A stretch of DNA of 64,000 nt from the NCBI GenBank assembly GCA_001447805.1, contig CP013099.1:2427181-2491180 (forward strand), read 5' to 3'. The stretch is from Candidatus Tenderia electrophaga (lineage in GTDB: Bacteria; Pseudomonadota; Gammaproteobacteria; Tenderiales; Tenderiaceae). The notes beneath the pieces are model-generated. The model had not been told where the DNA came from, searched no databases, and was given only the letters and a program-made list of their open reading frames with translations. Numbering within the stretch: position 1 is the first letter of the stretch; every line of letters starts with the position of its first letter. Both the position numbers and the translations under genes were made by a program. Of the stretch, positions 1-7,597 are shown piece after piece.

Positions 1-57
1 GCGTGGCGCCAGCCGGATGCGCCCAAACCAGTGTCACTTAAACCTTTTAGCTGAACT

Positions 58-1233
58 CTAAAGTTGACTTGCAGACAGAAGGGTTTGTAGGTGGCGGTTT
101 AGATCGTGAACACGTTCAACAATGCGTCTCATAGATTGGCCGCCATCACTGTAGAGACGATCGGTTTCCAGCAAATGGAGGTCGTGACCAACCGAGCGAA
201 GCTCACCCGTAAATTGCCCGCCCGGCTCATCAAGCCGGTAATGACCTACCAGGAGCAGGGATCGACCGATACTGCTTGCTGCCTCCTGTAGATCTTCGAC
301 ACGGCCATCTTCAGCCATTGCTTCCGCCCTGTTATCGAGGTCCGCAAGCTCGCGCGAAGATCGGCTTATCATATCTGCAATGTCCCTCCTGGACTCATCC
401 GAAAGCGGTACGGTATCAATGTGCTCTTTCTTTATTTCAGCTGCCTCCCTCACTGCATCTGTAACATACCCCAAAAGCGTACTCCATGATTCCTTACCCA
501 AAGTCAGGCGATGGGCCGCAGCGGCATCGAGTTTATCAGCTATGGAGCGAAGCCGATCGTCCAGCCTCTTTTCAATTGCGGTGTCATCGGTTGCAAGACG
601 CCGTAATTCCTCACCTGCACTACCAAGCTGGGTTCGTGAAAGATCAAGCCAGGGATTGACGTTTCTTTTTTCAAACTCACTACCATAAATAAGGACATCA
701 ATAAGCGTCGCTGCGAGAGAGGACAAAAAGCGGCTGCTCGGGTCCTCTTCTGCCGAAGCAAGTGGATTCGATTTCAGCCATTCTCCGACCCGCTCGATGA
801 CTTCGTGCGGTTCGGCGGGCCGTGACTGGGACAGATGACGCACATACGGTGTGTTTTTGCTGTAATAAATTGGCTGACTGCCACGGGGAACCTCTATTGC
901 AAGCACGACAGATTCGGCTTCCATTGCAAACTTCACGACAGGCGTTATCGCGGGCCGGACATTCCCGGAGCAAACGCCTTCAATACGCCTGCAAAGACGG
1001 TCGCGGCCCTCTGGGCTGCCTACGTCCTCAAGACCGGCAAGCGTACCATCGTCACCGACACCAATAAGGATAGTACCGGCATTTGAAGATGCGAAGGCCG
1101 CGATCTCCCGGCTCAACTCATGACCGTTTTCTGGATAGCGCACCATAAACTCCAGATGCTGCCCTTCGCCCCGGTCGCGTAACAGGGGAAGTTCACTGGA
1201 GAGGGCTTCATCAAGCCATTCTGGAGCAGACAT
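58..1233 (-). CDS. AlbA_2 (Schlafen-type) putative DNA-binding protein
   Basis: A 391-residue protein. Residues about 25-155 match the AlbA_2 fold: a glutamate in the segment GQHLEF, then SREIAAFASSNAGTILIGV and a GDDGTLAG turn, the usual core of this family. In bacteria the domain occurs in regulators and defence proteins and is thought to bind nucleic acid. The rest (about 175-391) is charged, helical and unrecognised; no ATPase motifs are seen. It is read leftward toward the window edge and stands apart from the LexA-like locus. Family call is good; function is unknown, with defence or regulation inferred from the neighbourhood. Confidence 0.75.
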   Translation of the reverse strand: MSAPEWLDEALSSELPLLRDRGEGQHLEFMVRYPENGHELSREIAAFASSNAGTILIGVGDDGTLAGLEDVGSPEGRDRLCRRIEGVCSGNVRPAITPVVKFAMEAESVVLAIEVPRGSQPIYYSKNTPYVRHLSQSRPAEPHEVIERVGEWLKSNPLASAEEDPSSRFLSSLAATLIDVLIYGSEFEKRNVNPWLDLSRTQLGSAGEELRRLATDDTAIEKRLDDRLRSIADKLDAAAAHRLTLGKESWSTLLGYVTDAVREAAEIKKEHIDTVPLSDESRRDIADMISRSSRELADLDNRAEAMAEDGRVEDLQEAASSIGRSLLLVGHYRLDEPGGQFTGELRSVGHDLHLLETDRLYSDGGQSMRRIVERVHDLNRHLQTLLSASQL

Positions 1234-1377
1234 ATTTACACCTAGTAACGCCAGGAGCGTCTATCTAGGTCATCATTTGATCCCGGCGAACCAATCGTAC
1301 CGCGTTCGGCTGTACATTTCAGATTGATCATCTATTCGGCATCACTTCGTACAGCAATAACCTGGCCGGTTTATCAA

Positions 1378-1590
1378 TTATTTATTTCGATTCACATTAT
1401 CACTTTTGGAATGATCCGGATTATCTCGCGCATACTCTCGACCGTTGATTTTAACGACATGCGCACCTGGATGTTTACCTTGTTTGATTTCTTTAACGAT
1501 CTCAGTTCGTTTTACTGCTGGTCTACTCCCGATTTTATATGTTTCATTTCGTCCACCGGGGCCGTCATTATTACCAATTATCTTGGTCAT
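1378..1590 (-). CDS. DUF3892 family small protein
   Basis: A 70-residue basic protein. The pattern GRNETYKI, then EIVKEIKQGKHPGAHVVKINGREY and DNPDHSKSDNVN, is the signature of DUF3892, a small family of unknown function. It lies 24 bp downstream of the 1615-1917 gene on the same strand and is probably co-transcribed from the promoter facing the LexA-like repressor, which would place it under that repressor. There is no signal peptide or membrane segment. The family call is firm; the role is unknown. Confidence 0.75.
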   Translation of the reverse strand: MTKIIGNNDGPGGRNETYKIGSRPAVKRTEIVKEIKQGKHPGAHVVKINGREYARDNPDHSKSDNVNRNK

Positions 1591-1614
1591 AGCCTTATCC
1601 TCTGTCGTTTAATG

Positions 1615-1917
1615 TTACGGATTCGTAATCGCGGTTTTCAGGTACGCATATACGAACACTGCATCAGAGTCACCACCGCCCCCGCCACCATCACATCCCC
1701 AATCAAGTAGCGATTTTTCTGCGGCTCTGGCGACATCTGAAGATAGGGCCTTACGGTGTGCCCGCCAATGATTTTCCTTTGGTACGCTATGGTCTCCGAA
1801 TACGCGTTGTTCTATATTCTCTGTTATTCCGACATACCAAGATGAAAGGGCACCACCTTGTTTTTGGATGTGAGCAGCGATTTCGTTTACGATTGTTTGC
1901 GCATCTTGAGACTGCAT
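1615..1917 (-). CDS. Small protein of unknown function, divergent from LexA-like repressor
   Basis: A 100-residue protein. The segment SSWYVGITENIEQRVF resembles the opening of a GIY-YIG nuclease (YVGIT), but the rest is too short to show the catalytic Arg and Glu with confidence, so I do not call it a nuclease. A run of six glycines lies near the C-terminus (GCDGGGGGGDSD). It starts with ATG immediately beside the palindromic operator at 1918-1984, shares its ribosome site sequence with the divergent repressor, and leads into the DUF3892 gene. It is probably a target of the repressor. Confidence 0.6.
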   Translation of the reverse strand: MQSQDAQTIVNEIAAHIQKQGGALSSWYVGITENIEQRVFGDHSVPKENHWRAHRKALSSDVARAAEKSLLDWGCDGGGGGGDSDAVFVYAYLKTAITNP

Positions 1918-1984
1918 TTGACTTTCTCCAAATATTCTCTAAAATGAATAGTACGAAAATAAGAGAAATTTTGGAGAAAGTCAA
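1918..1984. promoter_or_regulatory. Divergent operator: 67-bp near-palindrome containing both ribosome sites
   Basis: The ends are a perfect 15-bp inverted repeat, TTGACTTTCTCCAAA (1918-1932) against 1970-1984. Inside, TTCTCT (1935-1940) mirrors AGAGAA (1962-1967). Each arm therefore carries TTCTC-N6-TTCTC as a direct repeat. The outer arms place GGAGAAAG the same distance before the ATG of the leftward gene and the GTG of the repressor, so both messages would begin with the same ribosome site. Binding by the LexA-like protein is inferred. Confidence 0.7.
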
Positions 1985-2566
1985 GTGCTCACGGCGCTCG
2001 AAAGGAAAATTCTTAATTTTATCGGCGAGTACCTTCGGGAAAACGGGGGGCGCTCCCCTACTTTGTCCGAAATCGGTGAGGGCTGCGGTGTTAAATCAGT
2101 TGGTACAATTCACCGTTACATAGCATCAATCGAAGATAAAGGGTTTCTCGAAAAAGCGCGCTCGGGTTGGCGTACGCTTCTGGCACCAAATGAATTGCCT
2201 TTCAAAGGCATAATTGCGGCTGGGAAACCAATTGAGGCGGTCGAACAAAATGAGTCCATTGATTTATCTGCGTTACTTGTCCAACCCGACTGTTTCTTGC
2301 TGAAAATTGAAGGCGACTCAATGATTGATAGCGGTATCCTTGATGGTGATTTAGTGGTGATAAAACCCGCTCAAACGGCGAGTAATGGACAAATTGTCGT
2401 TGCTCTAGTGGATAGTGAAAATGCGTCCTTAAAAGAATTTGAAAAGATCGATAATGGTCGCCGTATTAAGCTAATCCCCCACAACAAGCGCATGAAAGCG
2501 CAAATCTATGACGCAGGTAGAGTAGAAATTCAGGGTATTTTATCGAGCGTTATCCGAACATATTAG
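1985..2566 (+). CDS. LexA-like self-cleaving transcriptional repressor
   Basis: A 193-residue protein with GTG start, preceded by GGAGAAAG. Residues 1-65 form a LexA-type winged helix (SPTLSEIGEGCGVKSVGTIHRYI). The S24 peptidase half has the Ala79-Gly80 cleavage site (IIAAGKP), catalytic Ser112 (GDSMID) and Lys150 (ASLKEF). It should be cleaved with the help of RecA filaments on DNA damage, derepressing its own gene and the divergent pair. The recognition helix differs from host LexA, and the direct repeat in the operator is not the usual gammaproteobacterial CTG-N10-CAG box, so this is probably an element-borne paralogue. Confidence 0.88.
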   Translation: MLTALERKILNFIGEYLRENGGRSPTLSEIGEGCGVKSVGTIHRYIASIEDKGFLEKARSGWRTLLAPNELPFKGIIAAGKPIEAVEQNESIDLSALLVQPDCFLLKIEGDSMIDSGILDGDLVVIKPAQTASNGQIVVALVDSENASLKEFEKIDNGRRIKLIPHNKRMKAQIYDAGRVEIQGILSSVIRTY

Positions 2567-2944
2567 ATATGGCGTATTGAATAATAACCGCTAGACACGA
2601 AGCAATCTGTGTTTGCGTAACCGTGGAAAAATTGACAATAGTTGGTTAGCGAAGGCGCTGGCAAGCCAGTCTCGATTACTTCTAGCTGTAGGCACCGGAT
2701 CGAAAGCGTGCGTAGAAAGTCCATTGGTGTTTACCGCAAGTCATTATCGGGTTCAATTACCTAAGGGGATTCGACCTTATACCCCGGCTGTGAATAACCT
2801 CAAGAATGACCACGATTCTCCAATTTTCAATGATTCCGCGCAACTCCCCTGAATCGAATCCGGGAACCGACACAACCTTCACAATCCGAAGCGAGGCCAG
2901 CGAAGAGCTTGCCAAGCAAAAGTGAACCAGAGAAAGGACCGTGA
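2567..2944. other. Intergenic stretch, no gene recognised
   Basis: 378 bp between the repressor and the convergent CBASS operon. Short open frames exist on both strands but show no family resemblance or ribosome site. No tRNA fold or strong terminator was seen. Confidence 0.5.
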
Positions 2945-3676
2945 CTACTGTTCCATCCTGCGGAGAAGCCGAAGTACCTGCATTGACAGAGGTTTGGGAA
3001 TTACTAGTTCTCCGGATTTGATCTTGGGCATACACACGTCGAGCACAGAAAGAAAGTCGTTCTTCAGAGTGATGTCAGTGTGCTGCTCATGGAGATGGCG
3101 CAGTGCATTGCCATGGCACTTTCGGAGCTTCTCGCCACTTCCGCACGGACACGGGTGATGACCCCGATAGCCATGCTCATAAAGAAAGGAAACGACAGTC
3201 AGTGCGGCTACTTCATCGGCCAATCCAAGCGTGTCTAGGTAGTGCCGCACGATTCCTTCCGTGCCGTGCTCTGACTCTTCGAATGGGTGCGCACCGTATA
3301 TCTTCCAATGACAATACCCGAAAAGATACGGTATGACGAGTTTGTTTATGAAACCCAAAAGCGAGGGCTGTTCCAGGAATACGCGGCGTTCCTCGATCGG
3401 AACAGCAAGACACAGAGTTCCGTCCTTATAGACGTGATCATAATCGCTATCTATTTTCCCACCGGTTTCACGTACCCGCGGTAGGTGCTTGGGGTAGATA
3501 TCGGGGATGCTGAGTTCGATCTCGAAGCATTCGGTGATCGGGCTATACCCATCAGCTGATGCCTCGAAAGATAATGGACCCGACAGGACCGTCTCATTTC
3601 CTGCCGCCGCGACCTTCGTCAGCTCGTTGTGAACCTGCTGTAGTTCGGCAATCTCAGTGACAAGCTCTTTCCTCAT
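2945..3676 (-). CDS. CBASS E2-like conjugation protein with SEC-C zinc tail
   Basis: A 243-residue protein. The N-terminal 130 residues have an E2 (ubiquitin-conjugating) layout: IPDIYPKHLPRV, then HVYKDGTLCLAV, where Cys89 sits at the E2 active-site position. Residues 173-189 are a SEC-C motif (CPCGSGEKLRKCHG) likely to bind zinc. No E1 or JAB partner gene is present, which matches the 'short' type II CBASS loci in which a lone E2-like protein acts on the CD-NTase. The start codon directly follows the CD-NTase stop, so the two are translated as a unit. Confidence 0.8.
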   Translation of the reverse strand: MRKELVTEIAELQQVHNELTKVAAAGNETVLSGPLSFEASADGYSPITECFEIELSIPDIYPKHLPRVRETGGKIDSDYDHVYKDGTLCLAVPIEERRVFLEQPSLLGFINKLVIPYLFGYCHWKIYGAHPFEESEHGTEGIVRHYLDTLGLADEVAALTVVSFLYEHGYRGHHPCPCGSGEKLRKCHGNALRHLHEQHTDITLKNDFLSVLDVCMPKIKSGELVIPKPLSMQVLRLLRRMEQ

Positions 3677-4876
3677 TCAGGCCCTCCAGGGTTTGGCAGC
3701 TCCTGAGATATGGATTTTGGGAGTACTGACTACGGCCGCCTCGACGGGTGCAATTAGATCGAGATGACTGGCAGTGGCCACCGCGCCGAGTACTGCGGTG
3801 AGGCGTTTGCGCAAGACATCCGGGCGCGTCTCGTCGAGAATGTTAAGAAGATCCTCTTTGAGTGCAGCCACCCATGAGAAGAAGGCCCTCGCCCGCGCAT
3901 GGTTGTCCTCGTGCCAGCGGTCAGCGAAATTCTCCTCCGGGTTCACCGGATTACCGATATACCATCCACCGTCCGGTGTACGCTTGATTGGGCTGTAGGG
4001 GACTTTGCTTCTGTCAACGATCCCGTTTTCAACGAGAACCGAGTGCGCATGCAGCTTGTTGACGATGCCGCTGAGCGCAGTATAGATGTCCGAGTCATCC
4101 TGGTAAAATTGTGCGGCGAGTGTCGTGATAATGATCGAGATCGGCGCGTAACCGTTATAGCGTGCGTTGTTGAACTTTATATCACGGTGACGCTTCATAA
4201 GTTGGATCGACCTCTGAAGTGGCGTACGTACGAGTAGGTCAGGCACGTCGTCAACACGCGCATAGATATCAGGCGCCCGCACCTGTAACGCCCGCTTCTG
4301 CTCGCTCAGAGAGAATTCGAAAGCAGCCTGATTCTGGCTGTCGAACCAGAGGCCATAGCCTTTCGGATTGCTCGCAGACCAATCGTATGTGCCGTTCTTC
4401 TTGTTTGTGATCGCGATTGAAGTATCCAGGAGTCCGCTCGGATTCGAAATGCAAGGCAGAACATCCAGATGAAAGCCTACATCATCCTGCTCTGCGTATT
4501 CGAGCGTCCAGCACCGCTTGCCTTCCTCGTCGAGTAACCTTCGGTAGGTACCGTGCTCACACAGGCGGTCACCGACCATCTTCTTCATGGTGCCAGGGTC
4601 CGTGCGATGTTTCTCAATCGGAAACTCGCTGACAAGGTCGATATCGTAACTGGCTTCGACACCGCCTCTGATCGGTCTGACGACGGTCCCCAGGCGAAAT
4701 GAGCCTTGCGGGTAGATACTCAACTCGCCGGAACACCCCGGATAATTACCATCCTCTAGCCAGCGGCCAACGGCCTGATAGCGTTCCACCGCGTCCTGGT
4801 ACTTGCCTGGCGAAATATCGATATCCTCCGCGACCTTCTGCAGGAATCTGGAATACTTGCTTCTGTCTACTGTCAT
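3677..4876 (-). CDS. CD-NTase, cyclic oligonucleotide synthase of CBASS
   Basis: A 399-residue nucleotidyltransferase. The catalytic signature is clear: Gly58-Ser59 (PQGSFRLGT), Asp78 and Asp80 (SYDIDLV) and a third acid at Asp139 (FHLDVLP). This is the sensor enzyme of CBASS: on infection it makes a cyclic di- or trinucleotide that activates the effector. The clade and product cannot be told from the sequence alone. The start overlaps the stop of the patatin gene by 4 bp (ATGA), and the E2-like gene follows without a gap, giving the order effector, synthase, E2. Confidence 0.88.
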   Translation of the reverse strand: MTVDRSKYSRFLQKVAEDIDISPGKYQDAVERYQAVGRWLEDGNYPGCSGELSIYPQGSFRLGTVVRPIRGGVEASYDIDLVSEFPIEKHRTDPGTMKKMVGDRLCEHGTYRRLLDEEGKRCWTLEYAEQDDVGFHLDVLPCISNPSGLLDTSIAITNKKNGTYDWSASNPKGYGLWFDSQNQAAFEFSLSEQKRALQVRAPDIYARVDDVPDLLVRTPLQRSIQLMKRHRDIKFNNARYNGYAPISIIITTLAAQFYQDDSDIYTALSGIVNKLHAHSVLVENGIVDRSKVPYSPIKRTPDGGWYIGNPVNPEENFADRWHEDNHARARAFFSWVAALKEDLLNILDETRPDVLRKRLTAVLGAVATASHLDLIAPVEAAVVSTPKIHISGAAKPWRA

Positions 4877-5886
4877 GACGATGCCTCGTTGATTTTATAG
4901 ACCGGCGTGAACCCTTCCGCCGACTGCTGAAAGAATACGGGTTCGAGAACAGGTTGCCGATCGCGAGCCTTCGTGTGCCCAAGCCCTTTTAGATCCTGAA
5001 TGACCCGCGTGTCATCCATCTTGTACGCGTTGTACGGGACCGCATGATTGATCCGATAAATGGCAGTGCGGTCGTGCTCATGGCCCGTAATCAACTTGGC
5101 GATGCCCATCGCCCCGTGCGACTGGCCGTCCATGAACAGCTTGACGATCTTCGAACCGAGCGTGCCAAGCCCGGCCCATTTTGGGATAGTGTAGGTTTCC
5201 TCCAGGCAACCGAGGCTGAGGATGTGAAGTGACTCACGGGGCCATCCAAGCACGGTCACGGCTTCAACGGCCGCGATCGCAATCGGATTGTTGGCCCAGA
5301 TTCCGCCGTCAAGAAGCCCGACATCATGCTGGGTGATATGGTGCCGGAAGTAGGTCGGCGCAGCGGATGTTGCGAGGGCGGCGTCCACGGCCAGAGATCG
5401 GTAGTCGGTTTTCAGACGGATGTGGTGCGCAGTCTTGTAGATATAAACGCACTGCGCGACCGGGTTCCACGCCGGTACGATGAGCCGGGTCCTCGCTTCG
5501 CCGATACGCCGTTCACCAAGGACTTCTTCAAGAACAGCTCGCAGGGCATCGGAATCGTGTTTGCGCCGATAGAGCCGGCGAAGCCCACGCAATTTCCTGT
5601 TAGCAAAATTGACAAGCGGCCCATGGTTCTCGCCGAAGATTTCGGGGCCACGCTTTTCGTAGAGATCAAGCAGGTCTGATGCGGAAAGACCCATCGCGAG
5701 GCCAATGGCGAGAATGCCGCCCGTCGATGTGCCCGCAATCAGGTCAAAATACGAACCGATAGGGTGGTCAAGATGCTGCTCCAGCTCTGCGAGAAAGGCC
5801 GCTGGGAACGTGCCGAGGATGCCGCCGCCGTCGATACAGAGAATGCGGCGTGGCGGCTGTTCAGATTCGTATTCGGTCTCGGTCAA
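4873..5886 (-). CDS. capV: CapV-type patatin phospholipase, CBASS effector
   Basis: About 337 residues from a TTG start at 5886. Patatin motifs from that start: oxyanion hole DGGGILG (19-25), nucleophile Ser54 in GTSTGG, and catalytic Asp193 in LLDGGIWANNP. In CBASS this enzyme is switched on by the cyclic nucleotide and degrades the inner membrane, killing the infected cell. The frame is open further upstream to 6060, but that part overlaps the 5892-6074 gene. The TTG lies 5 bp after that gene's stop and is preceded by AAGG, so I prefer it. Confidence 0.85.
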   Translation of the reverse strand: MTETEYESEQPPRRILCIDGGGILGTFPAAFLAELEQHLDHPIGSYFDLIAGTSTGGILAIGLAMGLSASDLLDLYEKRGPEIFGENHGPLVNFANRKLRGLRRLYRRKHDSDALRAVLEEVLGERRIGEARTRLIVPAWNPVAQCVYIYKTAHHIRLKTDYRSLAVDAALATSAAPTYFRHHITQHDVGLLDGGIWANNPIAIAAVEAVTVLGWPRESLHILSLGCLEETYTIPKWAGLGTLGSKIVKLFMDGQSHGAMGIAKLITGHEHDRTAIYRINHAVPYNAYKMDDTRVIQDLKGLGHTKARDRQPVLEPVFFQQSAEGFTPVYKINEASS

Positions 5887-5891
5887 TGCCC

Positions 5892-6074
5892 TTACCTTCT
5901 CTTTGTTCTGGTCGAGTTCGCGAGAACGTACCGCTGATTCCGATCCAAGGTCGGGGGTAACGGTTCGTCCTTTACGACGGTGCGCTCCAGCCCCTTCCCG
6001 CCTTGCGGACAGACAGTCTGGTACTGGCCAGAACGTGGTGCCTTTTCTCCAGGTTTCCAAGGTTTATCGCTCAT
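5892..6074 (-). CDS. YjzC-like small protein heading the CBASS operon
   Basis: A 60-residue protein starting MSDKPWKPGEKAPRSGQY, with LPPT and a YVLANST tail. The pattern KPG..xP.SG.Y...LPPT resembles the YjzC family of small basic proteins of unknown function. GGGAAG lies upstream of the ATG. It is the first gene of the leftward operon; the stop is 5 bp before the patatin start, so translation is probably coupled. I know of no established role for it in CBASS. The frame continues upstream to 6149 but without a ribosome site. Confidence 0.6.
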   Translation of the reverse strand: MSDKPWKPGEKAPRSGQYQTVCPQGGKGLERTVVKDEPLPPTLDRNQRYVLANSTRTKRR

Positions 6075-6206
6075 GATTTCTACTTCCCATACCATAAAGA
6101 GGTTGTCAAAAGCCGGTCTATTCGCTAAAGTGTTGACTGAATTTAACACACCAACTTGTGATTCATAAACTAGTAATATGTGTTATTTCATATATTTATA
6201 ATATTG

Positions 6207-6226
6207 TGTTGTCTGTATAGACAACA
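6207..6226. promoter_or_regulatory. Palindrome between CBASS operon and XRE gene
   Basis: A perfect 8-bp inverted repeat, TGTTGTCT-GTAT-AGACAACA, in an AT-rich divergent intergenic region. This is a typical size and spacing for an XRE-family operator. The 6267 gene product is the likely binder; that is inference. Confidence 0.55.
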
Positions 6227-6266
6227 TATTAATGCAGATTCATAGTACCGTCAAGGGGGGGAGTGA

Positions 6267-6650
6267 ATGTCTTTTGGTTACGCGTTAAGCAAGTTCCGTG
6301 AGGCGCGAGGCTTGAGCCTTCGTGAGTTCGGCAAGCTGTGTGGGATAGACCACGCCTATATTCACCGGCTGGAAAAGGATGAGAAGACCGCGCCATCGGA
6401 TGAAGTCGTCGAGTCCTTTGTGCGCACACTGAAACTCACCCCTCGCCGCGCGCGCCTATTGCGTCAGCTTGTCGGTAAGGCAGTGAACGAACAGCTTATT
6501 GATGTATTTATCGAAGATGAGGACCGACCCTTGGAGCTGCTGGACCCCCTGGCGCAGATGAGCTTCCGGGGCAAGCGTCCTGAGACCCACGATGACTGGC
6601 GAAAAACGGCTGACCGGCTCAACGCGTTCCTGGAGGAAGAAAAGGACTGA
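6267..6650 (+). CDS. XRE-family regulator paired with ImmA-type protease
   Basis: A 127-residue protein with an N-terminal XRE helix-turn-helix (FREARGLSLREFGKLCGIDHAYIHRLE, about 9-35) and a charged C-terminal half. GGGGGGAG lies before the ATG. One base separates its stop from the start of the ImmA-type gene, so they form one unit, divergent from CBASS. Similar HTH-protease pairs (CapH-CapP) control some CBASS operons by repressor cleavage after DNA damage. This protein is longer than CapH, so functional equivalence is only inferred. Confidence 0.78.
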   Translation: MSFGYALSKFREARGLSLREFGKLCGIDHAYIHRLEKDEKTAPSDEVVESFVRTLKLTPRRARLLRQLVGKAVNEQLIDVFIEDEDRPLELLDPLAQMSFRGKRPETHDDWRKTADRLNAFLEEEKD

Positions 6651-6651
6651 A

Positions 6652-7536
6652 ATGGACGAACTGACCATCACCCTGAAGGCACGCAAGTTCATAAGGGATG
6701 CGGGCATTGATGCAGCTCCTGTCGATATCGCCCGTCTGGCCGCTGCCGCGAACGCCACAATCAAGGTCAGCAATGATCTGGATGACGACGAGTCGGGACA
6801 GACATTCCCTCTTGGCGGCAAGAACATCATCACAGTGAACGGGAATCACCGGGAAGAGCGCCGACGCTTCACCGTGCTGCATGAGATAGCGCATATCGTT
6901 CTCGAACTCCCCTCACAACACCACGGCGCGAACATGACAACGTCCGATCTGATCAGCTACCGTGGGCGCCCCAGAGAAGAGATATTGTGTGATGTTTTCG
7001 CGGCTGAATGTCTTCTGCCATACGACCTCTTCAGAAAAGATGTCGAAGCTGTGGACGTGTCTCTGGATGCGGTAAAGAACTTGGCAACCAAATACAAAGC
7101 GTCCATGACATCGACAGGGTCGCGCTTCGCAGTAAACTGCAACGAGCCTTGTGCCTTCGTCCTGATCGAGCATGGTAAAACCCGGTATGTATCCAATTCG
7201 AAATTCCTTCGCGAGCTTAAGGGGTGGATCAATGTCGGAATTCCAGTGCCGCAGGGTAGCGTGGCGTACCGGCTGCTACATGCCTCGTCGAAAACTGAAG
7301 ACTATGATGAGATCGCCACGGACACATGGTTTAACAATGGCATAAAGGGGTTTAATCTGCTGTCCGAGGAAGCAATGCTGCTCAGTGAATGGGATCAGTG
7401 CCTGTCTCTCATTTGGATCGATGACGACCTGCGTCCGGCAGGATTGGGCGGCGTCCAGGATGCCGATGATAACGAGCTTCTCCTTGAGGAACTGGATGGA
7501 ATCCTGCCATGGCCGTCCAAACGCAAAAGAAAATAG
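6652..7536 (+). CDS. ImmA/IrrE-type zinc metallopeptidase
   Basis: A 294-residue COG2856 protein. The zinc site is visible as VLHEIAHIVLELP (HExxH, about residues 80-84), with a downstream acidic ligand likely in EEILCDVFAAECLLP, the usual family arrangement. These proteases cleave partner XRE repressors. The ATG at 6652 is preceded by AAGGA and immediately follows the XRE stop. The C-terminal 100 residues are not recognised and may be a sensor. Together with 6267-6650 it is a good candidate for the switch of the adjacent CBASS operon. Confidence 0.82.
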   Translation: MDELTITLKARKFIRDAGIDAAPVDIARLAAAANATIKVSNDLDDDESGQTFPLGGKNIITVNGNHREERRRFTVLHEIAHIVLELPSQHHGANMTTSDLISYRGRPREEILCDVFAAECLLPYDLFRKDVEAVDVSLDAVKNLATKYKASMTSTGSRFAVNCNEPCAFVLIEHGKTRYVSNSKFLRELKGWINVGIPVPQGSVAYRLLHASSKTEDYDEIATDTWFNNGIKGFNLLSEEAMLLSEWDQCLSLIWIDDDLRPAGLGGVQDADDNELLLEELDGILPWPSKRKRK

Positions 7537-7597
7537 GAAGGCGTGGGACTAGCATCCGACCGCATTACGTCTGATTGTAGAACTGGTTCAACGGGTC

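Noticed and set aside
1324-1710. 128-codon frame on plus strand
   Set aside because: It overlaps the DUF3892 gene and part of the 1615 gene, which have clear family patterns and promoter context on the other strand.
2613-2852. 79-codon frame between LexA-like and CBASS genes
   Set aside because: No ribosome site, no recognisable family; treated as non-coding.
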